Shown: positions 1-9,584 of the stretch, piece by piece
Numbering within the stretch: position 1 is the first letter of the stretch
How the letters are laid out: each line of letters opens with the position of its first letter
The notes under the pieces: model-generated
Database searches by the model: none
Told to the model about the DNA's origin: nothing
Seen by the model: the letters and a program-made list of their open reading frames with translations, nothing else
Translations under genes and position numbers: made by a program
DNA from: Paraburkholderia diazotrophica
GTDB lineage: Bacteria > Pseudomonadota > Gammaproteobacteria > Burkholderiales > Burkholderiaceae
Direction: 5' to 3'
DNA length: 64,000 nucleotides
Assembly: GCF_900108945.1 (NCBI RefSeq)
Contig: NZ_FNYE01000023.1
Coordinates: forward strand, 1-64,000

Positions 1-1224
1 TCGACGGGCACGTCGGGCCAGCCTCCGCTGCCGGGCGGCTCGCTCGGCGGTTCGTCGTCCTCGTCGATGGGCAGCAATCCGCTCGGCGGCGGCAGCAACG
101 AAGAGAACCAGCCCGGCGGCATGATCCAGGCCGATGCGGCGACGAACTCGCTGATCGTCACCGCGTCCGACCCCGTCTACCGCAATCTTCGCAGCGTGAT
201 CGACCAGCTCGACTCGCGTCGCGCGCAGGTGTATATCGAGGCGCTGATCGTCGAACTGTCGGCGACGTCGAGCGCGAATCTCGGCATCCAGTGGCAGGGC
301 GCGCTGCTGTCGAACGGCGGCAACAACGGTCTTTACGGCAGTTCGAACTTCAATTCGAACGGCAGCCAGGGCATCGTGAACCTGACCGCGCAGGGCGCGA
401 TCATCGCGAACAACCCGGCCGCGGCCCTCGCGGCGACGGGCACGAACTTGCTGAACAACGGCCTGAACGTCGGCCTGCTGCACCGCTTCGGCAATGTGTT
501 CGGTCTGGGCGGCCTGTTGCAGGCGCTGTCGCAGTCGAGCGATGCGAACATCCTGTCGACGCCTAACCTGATCACGCTGGACAACGAGGAAGCGAAGATC
601 GTCGTCGGCTCGAACGTACCCGTCGTGACGGGTTCGTACGCGACGCCGACTGCGAACGCCGCGACCTCCGTGACCGCGTTCAACACGTTTGACCGACAGG
701 ACGTCGGTATCGTGCTGCACGTGAAGCCGCAGATCACCGACGGCGGCATCATCAAGCTGCAAATCTATTCCGAAGACTCGTCCGTCGATCCGACGTCGAC
801 AAACAATCCGGGCGGCGTGACGATCTCCACGCGCTCGGTGCAGTCGACGGTGCTGTCCGACGATGGCGAGATCATCGTGCTCGGCGGCCTGATGCAGGAC
901 AAGTACTCGAACGGCAACAGCAAGGTGCCGCTGCTTGGCGACGTCCCGTGGATCGGCCAACTGTTCCGTTCGGAGGAGAAGAGCCGCACGAAGACGAATT
1001 TGATGGTGTTCCTGCGTCCCGTCATCATCAACGATTGGGATACGGCGCAGGCTGTCACGTCGAACCGCTACGACTATATCCAAGGTGTGCAGGGCGCGTA
1101 CCATCAGGACAACAACCTGATGAAGGACAACGACGATCCGATGGTGCCGCCGAAGCCGGTCGGCCCGAGTCAGGGCGGTTCGACCCTGAATCTGTTCGAT
1201 CTCGACCAGATGCGCCGCAACTAG
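1..1224 (+). CDS. gspD: Type II secretion system secretin GspD, C-terminal part (5' end outside window)
   Basis: The reading frame is open from base 1, so this is the last ~407 residues of a longer protein (secretins of this family are usually 650-780 aa). After a Gly/Ser-rich linker come the last N-domain (RNLRSVIDQLDSRRAQVYIEA) and the secretin beta-barrel domain. Diagnostic segments are NVPVVTGSY, QDVGIVLHVKPQI, IIVLGGLMQD, and VPLLGDVPWIGQLFR followed by LMVFLRPVII. GspD forms the outer-membrane pore of the type II secretion system, through which folded exoproteins leave the periplasm. The secreted pectate lyase encoded 550 bp downstream is the kind of protein this system exports, but that link is inference. 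In Burkholderia gsp operons gspE and gspF normally follow; here neither is present, so the operon is interrupted or rearranged straight after the stop. Confidence 0.95.
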   Translation, partial: STGTSGQPPLPGGSLGGSSSSSMGSNPLGGGSNEENQPGGMIQADAATNSLIVTASDPVYRNLRSVIDQLDSRRAQVYIEALIVELSATSSANLGIQWQGALLSNGGNNGLYGSSNFNSNGSQGIVNLTAQGAIIANNPAAALAATGTNLLNNGLNVGLLHRFGNVFGLGGLLQALSQSSDANILSTPNLITLDNEEAKIVVGSNVPVVTGSYATPTANAATSVTAFNTFDRQDVGIVLHVKPQITDGGIIKLQIYSEDSSVDPTSTNNPGGVTISTRSVQSTVLSDDGEIIVLGGLMQDKYSNGNSKVPLLGDVPWIGQLFRSEEKSRTKTNLMVFLRPVIINDWDTAQAVTSNRYDYIQGVQGAYHQDNNLMKDNDDPMVPPKPVGPSQGGSTLNLFDLDQMRRN

Positions 1225-1319
1225 GCCGACGGCTTTGTCATGTTGATAGAATGCGAGCTGATCGACGATTCAGACGGGATTCGGCCGGACCTGAACGATG
1301 TTCGCGTTAGAGCTGGCGG

Positions 1320-1412
1320 GGCATCGTGCCCGACGCGCCCCTGATCTCGAAGGCCATTGGCGGCGGCTTTCCGCTGCCCGAAGTGCTGTATCAGGAAAGC
1401 GACATCAGGTAG
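1320..1412 (+). pseudogene. Short remnant resembling a class III aminotransferase
   Basis: One frame reads PDAPLISKAIGGGFPLPEVL and then a stop. This resembles the pyridoxal-phosphate lysine motif (SKAIGGG-P) of class III aminotransferases such as diaminobutyrate or ornithine-type enzymes. No start, no flanking domain and no longer frame is present, so at most this is a ~30-codon relic between gspD and the pectate lyase gene. The other frames through 1225-1770 look non-coding. The match could be chance. Confidence 0.3.
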
Positions 1413-1770
1413 CCGACGATCTCCAACGGGGACTGCGGCGACATACGACCATCTGGAAGCTTCTCGACAACTACTACGTCATCGCGACGAGGTTCGACGC
1501 GCCCGACATTGAAGCCTTGCGGTCAAAGTCAGAGGGCCGGCGGAGCAATTACGGACCCACCAGCGGGGCTTCGACCGGCCTAAATACGGAGAAACGCGCT
1601 CCCGTCAGCACATATCGACCGTTGCGTGTTGCACGACGGGGAATCCCGATCTGCGAACGAATATTGCGGCGCCCCGCGATACGTCGCTGGCGACCATCGG
1701 CCTTTACTGACGTCGATGCCCGTGGGACAAATCCAACAGCCACGCGCAGTCGTCCTGTTCATGCCTGCCA

Positions 1771-2967
1771 CTAGCGAGGACCGAAAGTCTGCACAGCTTT
1801 GAGAATAGATGAGGCTGTCCCGGCCCGATACGCGTAACCGACTGGCGCGAGCGAAAAAGCCTCGCCCTTTACCGATCTGCCGGTGGTCTGGTCGTACCGG
1901 TTTGCGTTCTCATGGAAGGCGTAGACGTCGTCCGGCGAATCCAGGCCAATCTGAATGCTCTGGTTTGTCCTGAAAAAATAGTTGTTTTCCGAATAGACAA
2001 CGCCGCCGCTGCCAATCTGCAGGGCGTTGTACTGGGTCTCGTCTGAGCCAGCAGCCGTGAGGCCAGTGGGTGTCGCCCCGTTATCGAAATAGTTGTCGTA
2101 GGCGTGAATCCAGCCCCGCAGCAGCGGACGTCCCTTTAGGTTCGGGCCGAACTGGTTGTGGTGCAACGTGACATGCAGCCTGCTCCCTCCATATGCATAG
2201 GAATCCTGCCGGTTTGCGCCTACCAGCATCGCCAGACGTTCATTGGCCAGGTCTTGGTTCTTGCCCGCCCAGTTCCACATAGGATCGGGGTGCATCGTCA
2301 GCCATTCGCTGGTGAAATAGAACCGGCTATAGGAAACCGTCACCTTATCTGATGACAGTGTCACGCTCATTAGGTCGTCGCTCGTATCGTAGAAGGCACA
2401 ATGATCGACCCACGCATTGGTGACCCGTCGAAGCGACACGCCTTCATAATTGATACCGGCGTTGCTGGATGTGCCGTAGACTTGGGCGGGCAGGGCCTGA
2501 AGATCCCGGATAACGCCATGAAAAGTGATGTTCCTGATCACGACATTCTGGATGTTCTTGCCTGCCGGCAGCATTTCGCCGTCAAATTTGAGCTGGATAT
2601 TTTTCAGCACGGCACTGCCTCCACTGGCGCCTTCGATCGTGGTGTTGTTCCAGTCCGTGCTCGCGAAGGTGACGGTCGTCAGTCGCGGACCGCCGTAAAT
2701 TTCGCCCTTGACAAGGATGTGGTGCTGTCGCGTATTAAATGCGGCCAGCAGATCAGCGAGGCTGGCAACCATGACGGCGGAATCGTCTGACCCAGTCGCC
2801 GTTGCGAACCCGCCGGTGTTCGTCGGCGGGTGCGCGGTGATTGCTGCCTGACTGGCCCGCGAGCCTGTCGCTGCTGAGGAATCTGGCACAGAAGACGCAC
2901 CATGCGCGCTACCACGAGCGCACAGTAGATTTGCGATTAATATTGTCATGAGTAGCCGCCAGTTCAT
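1771..2967 (-). CDS. Secreted pectate lyase (polysaccharide lyase family 1 type)
   Basis: 398 aa. Residues 1-24 form a signal peptide (MNWRLLMTILIANLLCARGSA), so the protein is exported. The body is a right-handed parallel beta-helix lyase: VVIRNITFHG, then WVDHCAFYDTSDDLMSVT (the vWiDHC signature) and LHHNQFGPNLKGRPLLRGW, which carries the Arg expected to act as catalytic base, then HAYDNYFDN. Pectate lyases cleave de-esterified pectin by beta-elimination using calcium, which suggests plant-associated growth. GGAAG lies just upstream of the ATG. The gene stands alone on the minus strand, converging on gspD, and an IS630 element sits 270 bp upstream of its start. Length and motifs look complete. 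The sub-family assignment (PL1 rather than PL3/PL9) is from the motif pattern only. Confidence 0.88.
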   Translation of the reverse strand: MNWRLLMTILIANLLCARGSAHGASSVPDSSAATGSRASQAAITAHPPTNTGGFATATGSDDSAVMVASLADLLAAFNTRQHHILVKGEIYGGPRLTTVTFASTDWNNTTIEGASGGSAVLKNIQLKFDGEMLPAGKNIQNVVIRNITFHGVIRDLQALPAQVYGTSSNAGINYEGVSLRRVTNAWVDHCAFYDTSDDLMSVTLSSDKVTVSYSRFYFTSEWLTMHPDPMWNWAGKNQDLANERLAMLVGANRQDSYAYGGSRLHVTLHHNQFGPNLKGRPLLRGWIHAYDNYFDNGATPTGLTAAGSDETQYNALQIGSGGVVYSENNYFFRTNQSIQIGLDSPDDVYAFHENANRYDQTTGRSVKGEAFSLAPVGYAYRAGTASSILKAVQTFGPR

Positions 2968-3239
2968 TCATTTCTTCCAGTCGGTGCACGCCCGCATCAG
3001 GCCGCGCAATCTGATGCGCGCATCGGCGACGTGAATGTTAACGCAGCTCTGCGCGCGCTCAGGATTGTGACGGCGGGCAGTCATGCCCGTGAGCGCGGAT
3101 TGGCAAACGCTCATAGGTATTAAGGATCCTTGTGTAATATTTTTGGCTTGCCATGGTCTGCGTATTCGGCGTGCATGGCGGACACTGACGGAGCATCCGG
3201 GAAAGAGGATCGAAGCCGGTGACCAGCATCGGCATATTA

Positions 3240-3264
3240 TTGATCCGGCAATAAAATATTGAAA
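3240..3264 (+). repeat. IS630 left terminal inverted repeat
   Basis: Begins TTGATCCGGCAATAAAAT and matches the complement of 4330-4354 at 24 of 25 positions. TA precedes it at 3238-3239. Confidence 0.93.
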
Positions 3265-3294
3265 CTTTGAGCGCAACACCTGGTCGGAAGTGGT

Positions 3295-4329
3295 ATGCAA
3301 AAAATCGACTCCCGAACCTTGCCGATGGCGGCACTGAATGAACGCCGTCGCCGCGCGGTGAAGATGCGCATCGAAGGCGTAGCGTTGAAAGAGGTGGCGC
3401 TGCGTTGCGAGATGTCGCCCACGACGGTGATTGCGGCCTGCAAGGCGTACGAGGCGGGCGGCTGGCGTGCCGTGGATGTCGGGCCTCGCGGTCGTCCGTC
3501 GGGTACCGGACGCAGCCTGAGCGCAGATCAGGAGCGGGTGGTGCAGAAAATCATCCAAGACCGCACACCTGACCAGTTGAAAATGCCTTATGCCCTGTGG
3601 ACCCGTCAGAGCGTGGCCGAAGTGATCGAACAGCGGTTCGGCATCCGTGTGCCGGTTCGTACGATGGGGCTGTATCTGTCGCGCTGGGGCTTCACCCCGC
3701 AAAAGCCATTGAAGAAGGCTTATGAGCAATCGCCGGCGGCGATCAGGAAGTGGCTCGATGAAGACTATCCTGCCATTGCGCAGCGGGCCCAGGCTGAAGG
3801 AGCCGAAGTCCACTGGGGCGATGAAACCGGACTGCGCTCCGACGATGTTCGGGGCCGCGGTTACGCGCCCACGGGAAAGACACCGGTGCTCAAGGTCAAC
3901 GCGAAGCGTGCCGGCCTGTCGGTCATCTCCACCGTGACGAATAAAGGACAGATGCGCTGGAAGATCTTCGACGGTGCGCTGAACACCGGCATCCTGATCG
4001 ACTTCATGCGACGGCTGATCACCGGGGCGAAGAAAAAGATCTTCCTGATCCTGGACAATCTGCGTGTCCATCACGGCAAGGCCGTGAAGGCCTGGCTGGG
4101 CAGGCACCGCGACCGGATCGAGGTGTTCTATCTGCCCAGCTACAGCCCTGAGCTCAATCCCAACGAGATGGCCAACGCCGACCTCAAGCAAAGCGTCACA
4201 CGGCGGGCGCCAACGCGTACCAGGCTGCAACTGGTCAAGGCCACCGCGCACCATTACAGGGTTGTGCAGAAGCAACCCGAACGCATCCGGCGATACTTCC
4301 AGCATGATCCTGTCCGTTATGCGGCTTGA
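3295..4329 (+). CDS. IS630-family transposase
   Basis: 344 aa. The N-terminal half is a homeodomain-like helix-turn-helix pair (ALKEVALRCEMSPTTVIAAC, residues ~27-50) that would bind the inverted repeats. The C-terminal half is a DDE integrase-fold domain with its three acidic residues in context: HWGDETGLRSDD, IFLILDNLRVHHG and YSPELNPNEMANADLK (the last Glu is the IS630-type E). The gene fills the element: it starts 55 bp inside the left repeat and its stop abuts the right repeat. No frameshift or internal stop is present, so it looks functional. Confidence 0.95.
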   Translation: MQKIDSRTLPMAALNERRRRAVKMRIEGVALKEVALRCEMSPTTVIAACKAYEAGGWRAVDVGPRGRPSGTGRSLSADQERVVQKIIQDRTPDQLKMPYALWTRQSVAEVIEQRFGIRVPVRTMGLYLSRWGFTPQKPLKKAYEQSPAAIRKWLDEDYPAIAQRAQAEGAEVHWGDETGLRSDDVRGRGYAPTGKTPVLKVNAKRAGLSVISTVTNKGQMRWKIFDGALNTGILIDFMRRLITGAKKKIFLILDNLRVHHGKAVKAWLGRHRDRIEVFYLPSYSPELNPNEMANADLKQSVTRRAPTRTRLQLVKATAHHYRVVQKQPERIRRYFQHDPVRYAA

Positions 4330-4354
4330 TTTCAACATTTTATTGCCGGATCAA
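4330..4354 (-). repeat. IS630 right terminal inverted repeat
   Basis: The complement of this stretch begins TTGATCCGGCAATAAAAT and matches 3240-3264 with one mismatch. TA follows at 4355-4356. Confidence 0.93.
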
Positions 4355-4640
4355 TATAGGTGCCGGAACAATGGGGAGGCGCTTTCGCGAAACTCGAGTT
4401 TCTCCAGCAAACGCGTCCCAAACGATAGCGATAGCAAGAGTTAGCGATATGCACGGGAAAAAATTCATCGTCTTCCGACCGGTATTCCAATTTGCGCATC
4501 GCCCCGTCGGGTAAAATGTTGGCGCACCCGGCGCCCGCCGAAATGGTTGCGTGCAAGCGCTGCATCGAGTTGCATGTCGGCGATAGTGACATACACAGGC
4601 GATCAGCATCGCGTCCACCGTGTACCACCGTGGGAATATC

Positions 4641-5651
4641 ATGAATCTCGATCCCGAATTCGACGATCCGCTGACTGATGAAGAGTTTGGTGTGCTGGAA
4701 CGCTTTCTTTCGAGCGATGCCGTTTGCGACGATGCGATGGATGCCGTCATGTTGCACGGCTTTCTGACCGCCGTCATCTCCGGACCGAACATGGTCATGC
4801 CGGGCGCGGTGCTTCCGTGGATCTGGGATGCGCGGCACGCAACACGTCAGCCCAGATTTTTATCAGCCGGTCGGGCACGCAAGATTACCGGACTGATCAT
4901 TCAATACTGGAACGACATCAACAACGCCCTGAATCACTGTCCCGATCTGTTCGGACCTCCGCTGCACACGACCAAGTGGCAGGGTGAAGAGATTCTCGTG
5001 CTCGACGAGTGGTGCGAGGGCTATTGCAAAGGCATCGACATCGATCGGGAGGCCTGGGAGCTGCTGATCGAACGACACCCCGAGTGGTTCAATGTCATCC
5101 TGCTGTTTGGAACAGCCTCCGGATACCAGGCACTGGGGCAGCGGGATTACACCGTCGAGCAACGTCGGTCATTCGCAAACCTGCTCACGGCCGCAGCGCT
5201 CAATATCCATCGATACTGGGGTGAGGAGCGCAGAAAACTGATGGAACAGGGCGAGCGGCCGAACATGATCCCAGCGGTTTCAAAGCGGAAAGACAGGACG
5301 GGCAAGCATGCCGGACGCAGCGATCTGGATGCGCAAGACGGGACCGAGTCCGAAGACCTGTTCCTTGTCGATTCGCTCGGCCGGACGACGGAAGACGCGT
5401 TTCACCCGCTTGCATTGTCCCCGCTGTCTACGCGCGTCACTCGCGAAGGCACGTCTGTCGATGTGCACGTCTATCGGGCCGGAAACGACAGCCGCGATGG
5501 CTGGCTTCTGGAAGTCATCGACTCGCACGGAACATCAACAGTCTGGGACGACCCGTTTCCGACCGACGGAGCCGCGCTGGCAGAAGCGTTGAACACGATC
5601 AGCTCGCATGGCATTGCATCGGTAACGGCAGAGCACGTGACGAAGCACTGA
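4641..5651 (+). CDS. YecA/UPF0149-family protein with a long C-terminal extension
   Basis: 336 aa from the ATG at 4641, chosen because the family motif follows at once and GGGA lies at 4632; an ATG 21 bases earlier is less likely. Residues ~8-190 match the all-helical UPF0149/YecA fold: LTDEEFGVLERFL, MLHGFLTAVISGPNMVMPG, LDEWCEGYCKGIDIDREAW. The biochemical role of the family is poorly known. A charged linker (~residues 215-245) leads to a ~90-residue domain I do not recognise. The usual C-terminal SEC-C zinc motif of YecA is absent. The gene sits 234 bp upstream of the SNF2 helicase gene on the same strand and may be co-transcribed with it. Confidence 0.75.
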   Translation: MNLDPEFDDPLTDEEFGVLERFLSSDAVCDDAMDAVMLHGFLTAVISGPNMVMPGAVLPWIWDARHATRQPRFLSAGRARKITGLIIQYWNDINNALNHCPDLFGPPLHTTKWQGEEILVLDEWCEGYCKGIDIDREAWELLIERHPEWFNVILLFGTASGYQALGQRDYTVEQRRSFANLLTAAALNIHRYWGEERRKLMEQGERPNMIPAVSKRKDRTGKHAGRSDLDAQDGTESEDLFLVDSLGRTTEDAFHPLALSPLSTRVTREGTSVDVHVYRAGNDSRDGWLLEVIDSHGTSTVWDDPFPTDGAALAEALNTISSHGIASVTAEHVTKH

Positions 5652-5885
5652 CCGCTCTTGAACCGTCTTGCGCCCTGAGTAGAGGTCCGGTCGCCGCAGC
5701 CCGCGGGTCAAACCTTGTGCGGCACGGACACAAGCGTCACCCGGCAATGCCGTACAACATGCCGGCGGAAGCCAGCACCATGATCAGGAATAGCAGTTCT
5801 TCCCCAGGCGCAAGATATTACGTGATCTGCACGCAAGGCTATTTGCCGCCTGCAATCGAAGCTGTTACTTCCCCATCGACCATCC

Positions 5886-8564
5886 ATGCCTTTGACCGAT
5901 AGCGATTGTCTCGCGCCCAAAATCACACCGGCAGGCCATCTCCTTGCAGCGCCGGACGTCGATGCGCCTCCCTTGCCAGATGACGTTGCGCTAGGCGCTT
6001 CCTTCAGGCGCGGCACGGGTCATGGGCTACTCTATCTGGGGAGCGCAACCATAGGGCGTGCACTGCCGCCTGCGTGGGCATGGTGGCGCGACTTTGGCGC
6101 CCGCTATGTCACGTCTTTATGCACCACGTCAGAAGGCGAGGAGGTCACGGTTTCTCAACCGGACACAGGGGACTTCGAAAGACTGATCGAAGATGCGCCG
6201 CCCATGACGGGTGCCGAATATCTCACGTCAGATGTCCTGGCGGCACTGTGGGGCGAAATCGACATCGCTTTACGTGATGAGCTGGCGAGCACGGGGGAGT
6301 CGCTTCAGGCATTTCTCAAGTCGCGTCATCCTGCCTGGAATCTTGTGGGCCGTGTTCACTTCAACCTTGCCGAAAACCGCAAGGATCCTGAAGCCCCTTT
6401 CGCCTTCCTGGCAACCTACGCAGCGCGCATATCGGCCCATGGCAAGACACAACATCAACCACTTTCGCGGGCGCTCGAGGAATTTTCCGGTGCGCGGAAC
6501 AAGGCGAAGCTGCTCTCTCTCCTGATGCCGGTTCAGCGCGCCGCTGAACGCTGCGACTGGCTTCGTGCGATGCTCGATTCGCGCGAAATATACCACCCGT
6601 TGCGCTGGATGCCGGCTGACGCTTACCGTCTTCTCTGCGATTTGCCCGCTCTGGAGTCTGCCGGAATCATGGTCCGGCTACCAGCTACCTGGGCTACGGG
6701 CCGCCCCGCTCGACCTGCGGTCAAGGCCAGCGTTGGGGCATGGCCTCCGTCCCTTCTCGGCAAGGATGCGCTGCTCGACTTCAGAATGGAGGTGTCGCTC
6801 GATGGCGACGCGTTAAGTCCCTCCGAGATCCGGCGTCTGCTCAAGGGTGCCGACGGTCTCCAGTGGATTCGTGGACGCTGGATCGAAGTGGACACGAAAA
6901 AGCTCGGCCACGTACTCCAACGCTTTGAGAGTCTGGAGAAGGCGGCGCAATCGGGGCTGCCGTTGAACGATGCCTTGCGTCTCCTCGCGGGCGTATCAGA
7001 CGACGAAGCCGTAGGCTCCGACGAGCGCGACTGGGCACAGGTCGTTGCAGGAGACTGGCTGGCAGAGACGCTTGGACATTTGCGCCAACCGGAAGGGTTG
7101 GTGCAGGTCGATCCGGGCCCCGACCTGAGAGCCCAGCTTCGGCCATACCAGCAGGCCGGCGTGCGATGGCTATACCTGCTCTGCCGGCTCGGGCTGGGCG
7201 CGTGTCTGGCCGACGACATGGGCCTCGGAAAGACGATGCAGGTACTCTCGCTGCTATTGATCCTGAAGCGCGAACAGGCCGACTCGAGCCCCAGCCTGCT
7301 GGTCGCACCCGCGTCCTTGCTGGCAAACTGGGCTGCGGAAGCTGAACGCTTCGCACCCGGCCTGCGTGTACTGGTGGCTCACCCGTCCGTGACGCCTGCA
7401 GAAGAACTACGCGCACTGAGCGACGCGCAACTCACGCAGACAGACCTCGTCATTACCAGTTTCGGTTCGCTGCTGCGTCAACCCGGTCTGGAAACGATCC
7501 AGTGGCGCATCGCGATTGTCGACGAGGCCCAGGCGATCAAGAATCCCGGCGCCAGGCAGACAAAACAGGTAAAGAAGTTTCGGGCCCAGTCACGTATCGC
7601 CCTGACGGGCACCCCGGTGGAAAACCGCCTGTCGGATCTGTGGTCCATTTTTGATTTCACGCATCCGGGCCTGCTGGGCTCGGCGAAGGAATTTGCCGAG
7701 CTCAGCCGGCGTTTGGCAAAAAGCGAGCATTTCGGTCCGCTTCGCACGCTTGTGCGGCCCTACATCTTGCGCCGTCTGAAAACCGACAGGCGTGTGATCG
7801 CCGATCTCCCCGAAAAGACCGAACTCAAGGCGTGGTGCCACCTGAGCCCCGTCCAGGCCGCGTTGTACGAACGCGCGGTCAAGGACCTGGCGGCCGCGCT
7901 CGAGGGTGCCGACGGTATTGAACGCAAAGGCATCGTTTTAAGCTACCTGATGCGTTTCAAGCAGATATGCAACCATCCGTCCCAGTGGCTCGGCGACGCG
8001 GCGTGGAGCCCCGAAGCCAGCGGCAAATTTGGCCGCCTGCGGGAGCTGGTCGACGTGATCGCGGCGAAGCAGGAAAAGGTACTGGTGTTCACCCAGTTCC
8101 GCGAAACCACCGAGCCGCTTGCCGCGTTCCTGGGATCCCTTTTCGGCCGGGAGGGCTTGATTCTCCATGGCGGTACGGCCGTAGGCAAACGGCGCGAACT
8201 GGTCAGGCAATTCCAGGAAGACGAATCAACACCGTTCTTCGTGCTGTCGCTCAAGGCGGGAGGATCGGGACTGAATCTCACGGCGGCGTCTCACGTGATT
8301 CACTTCGACCGCTGGTGGAATCCCGCCGTAGAGAATCAGGCGACCGACCGGGCGTTTCGCATTGGCCAGCGCAAGAATGTTTTGGTGCACAAGTTTGTTT
8401 GCCAGGGTACGGTCGAGGATCGGATTGACCAGTTGATTGAATCGAAGCAGCAGCTGGTGAACGATATGCTTGAAGGCGGTGCGGAACTGCAGCTGACCGA
8501 GATGGGTGACCAGGAGCTGCTTGATCTTGTCAGGCTCAATATTCATTCCGCGCAGGAAAACTGA
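5886..8564 (+). CDS. SNF2/HepA-family DEAD/DEAH-box helicase
   Basis: 892 aa. The N-terminal ~400 residues are specific to bacterial SNF2 proteins of this type and have no motif I can name. The SNF2 ATPase core follows: Walker A in ADDMGLGKTMQVL (~residues 441-453), DEAQAIKNP as Walker B (~545), TGTPVENR as motif III. The second RecA-like domain has LKAGGSGLNL (motif V, ~790) and QATDRAFRIGQ (motif VI, ~818). Such proteins translocate along double-stranded DNA or remodel protein-DNA complexes; the bacterial substrate is usually unknown. The SWIM zinc-finger gene begins 18 bp after the stop, a pairing common in proteobacteria, which suggests the two act together. Confidence 0.9.
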   Translation: MPLTDSDCLAPKITPAGHLLAAPDVDAPPLPDDVALGASFRRGTGHGLLYLGSATIGRALPPAWAWWRDFGARYVTSLCTTSEGEEVTVSQPDTGDFERLIEDAPPMTGAEYLTSDVLAALWGEIDIALRDELASTGESLQAFLKSRHPAWNLVGRVHFNLAENRKDPEAPFAFLATYAARISAHGKTQHQPLSRALEEFSGARNKAKLLSLLMPVQRAAERCDWLRAMLDSREIYHPLRWMPADAYRLLCDLPALESAGIMVRLPATWATGRPARPAVKASVGAWPPSLLGKDALLDFRMEVSLDGDALSPSEIRRLLKGADGLQWIRGRWIEVDTKKLGHVLQRFESLEKAAQSGLPLNDALRLLAGVSDDEAVGSDERDWAQVVAGDWLAETLGHLRQPEGLVQVDPGPDLRAQLRPYQQAGVRWLYLLCRLGLGACLADDMGLGKTMQVLSLLLILKREQADSSPSLLVAPASLLANWAAEAERFAPGLRVLVAHPSVTPAEELRALSDAQLTQTDLVITSFGSLLRQPGLETIQWRIAIVDEAQAIKNPGARQTKQVKKFRAQSRIALTGTPVENRLSDLWSIFDFTHPGLLGSAKEFAELSRRLAKSEHFGPLRTLVRPYILRRLKTDRRVIADLPEKTELKAWCHLSPVQAALYERAVKDLAAALEGADGIERKGIVLSYLMRFKQICNHPSQWLGDAAWSPEASGKFGRLRELVDVIAAKQEKVLVFTQFRETTEPLAAFLGSLFGREGLILHGGTAVGKRRELVRQFQEDESTPFFVLSLKAGGSGLNLTAASHVIHFDRWWNPAVENQATDRAFRIGQRKNVLVHKFVCQGTVEDRIDQLIESKQQLVNDMLEGGAELQLTEMGDQELLDLVRLNIHSAQEN

Positions 8565-8582
8565 TGATGGAGAGGAACGCTG

Positions 8583-9584
8583 ATGGCTAGCTACGGTGGA
8601 TGGAAACCTTACGTCCCGGTGGCCGAGCGGCGAAAAAAAGCGGAGCAGCTGGTCGCCAGAGCGACCAGGGCTGGCAAGACCCTGTCACCCATTGCACCGT
8701 ATCGCGGGGCCATTGCGAAGACTTTCTGGGGCAAAGCGTGGTGCGATAATCTGGAGCAGTACAGCGACTACGATAGCCGCCTGCCAAGGGGGCGCACCTA
8801 CGTGCGCAACGGTTCGGTGATCGATCTGCGGATCACAAAGGGCAAGATCCATGCGCAGGTGATGGGTTCAAGCCTGTACGAGATCACCATTGATGTCGCC
8901 GCCTGTCCGGAAAGGCAGTGGCGCGCGTTGAGCGCCGATTGTTCGTCGTCGATTGACTCGATGGTCGAATTGCTGCTGGGTAAGCTATCGGCTGCGGTGA
9001 TGGGCCGCATCTGCCAGCCCGGCACCGGGCTTTTCCCCGCGCCGAAAGATATCAAATTCGGTTGCAACTGCCTGGATTGGGCGGTGATGTGCAAGCACGT
9101 CGCAGCAGTACTCTACGGCATCGGCGCACGGCTCGACCAGCAGCCCGAATTGCTCTTTACGTTACGTGGCGTTGACCCCACCGATCTCGTCAATCACACA
9201 GGTGCGAATTTGTCCGGTGCGGGAAAAGCCATCCCGGCGTCCGGCAAGCTGCTCGATAATACGGCTCTGGGCGATGTGTTCGGTATCGACATTGACACGG
9301 GACCCTTTGCAGATGCCGACACGGTCCGAGGCAACCGCACGCGCAAACCATCCACTTCGCAAGCGAGAAAGTCTGCCTTGACCACGCCGAAGCCGTCCGT
9401 GACCGCGAAATCGGCACCGAAAGGCAAGGTCGCGACGCCGACCGCGAGGTCCAGCCCCGCCGCCATGAAAAAGCCCAAGGGCACCACCGATCCCGGCACG
9501 TCAAAGACGAACCGTCCGGTCGCGTCTCAAAAGCCCGTTGCGCGTCCGCGTACGACGTCGAAATCCGCGAAACGCCGCGGGTGA
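8583..9584 (+). CDS. SWIM zinc-finger protein, partner of the SNF2 helicase
   Basis: 333 aa. The SWIM motif CxC...CxH is plain: C161-x-C163 and C170-x-H172 in FGCNCLDWAVMCKHVAAVLY, followed by YGIGARLDQQPELLFTLRGV. SWIM domains bind DNA or protein partners and are often encoded next to SNF2 ATPases, as here (18-bp gap, GGAG-type ribosome site at 8572). The last ~90 residues are a Lys/Ser/Thr/Pro-rich tail, basic and probably disordered, that could bind nucleic acid non-specifically. The motif is complete. The role in chromosome maintenance or repair is inference. Confidence 0.9.
   Translation: MASYGGWKPYVPVAERRKKAEQLVARATRAGKTLSPIAPYRGAIAKTFWGKAWCDNLEQYSDYDSRLPRGRTYVRNGSVIDLRITKGKIHAQVMGSSLYEITIDVAACPERQWRALSADCSSSIDSMVELLLGKLSAAVMGRICQPGTGLFPAPKDIKFGCNCLDWAVMCKHVAAVLYGIGARLDQQPELLFTLRGVDPTDLVNHTGANLSGAGKAIPASGKLLDNTALGDVFGIDIDTGPFADADTVRGNRTRKPSTSQARKSALTTPKPSVTAKSAPKGKVATPTARSSPAAMKKPKGTTDPGTSKTNRPVASQKPVARPRTTSKSAKRRG

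Larger units (their letters stand above)
3240..4354 (+). mobile_element. IS630-family insertion sequence, complete (1115 bp)
   Basis: The element carries one transposase gene bounded by 25-bp terminal inverted repeats that differ at one position (3240-3264 and the complement of 4330-4354). Both begin TTGATCCGGCAATAAAAT. It is flanked by the dinucleotide TA on each side (3238-3239 and 4355-4356). Insertion at TA with TA duplication is the hallmark of the IS630/Tc1-mariner group. With both ends and the transposase intact, the element is probably able to move. It lies in the gap between the pectate lyase and YecA genes and does not visibly interrupt a coding sequence. Confidence 0.93.

Noticed and set aside
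2968..4338. 456-codon minus-strand frame across the IS630 element
   Set aside because: It is the antisense shadow of the transposase gene; its composition is unlike a protein and it has no motif.
5717..5902. 61-codon frame upstream of the SNF2 gene
   Set aside because: No ribosome site, overlaps the SNF2 start and has no recognised features.
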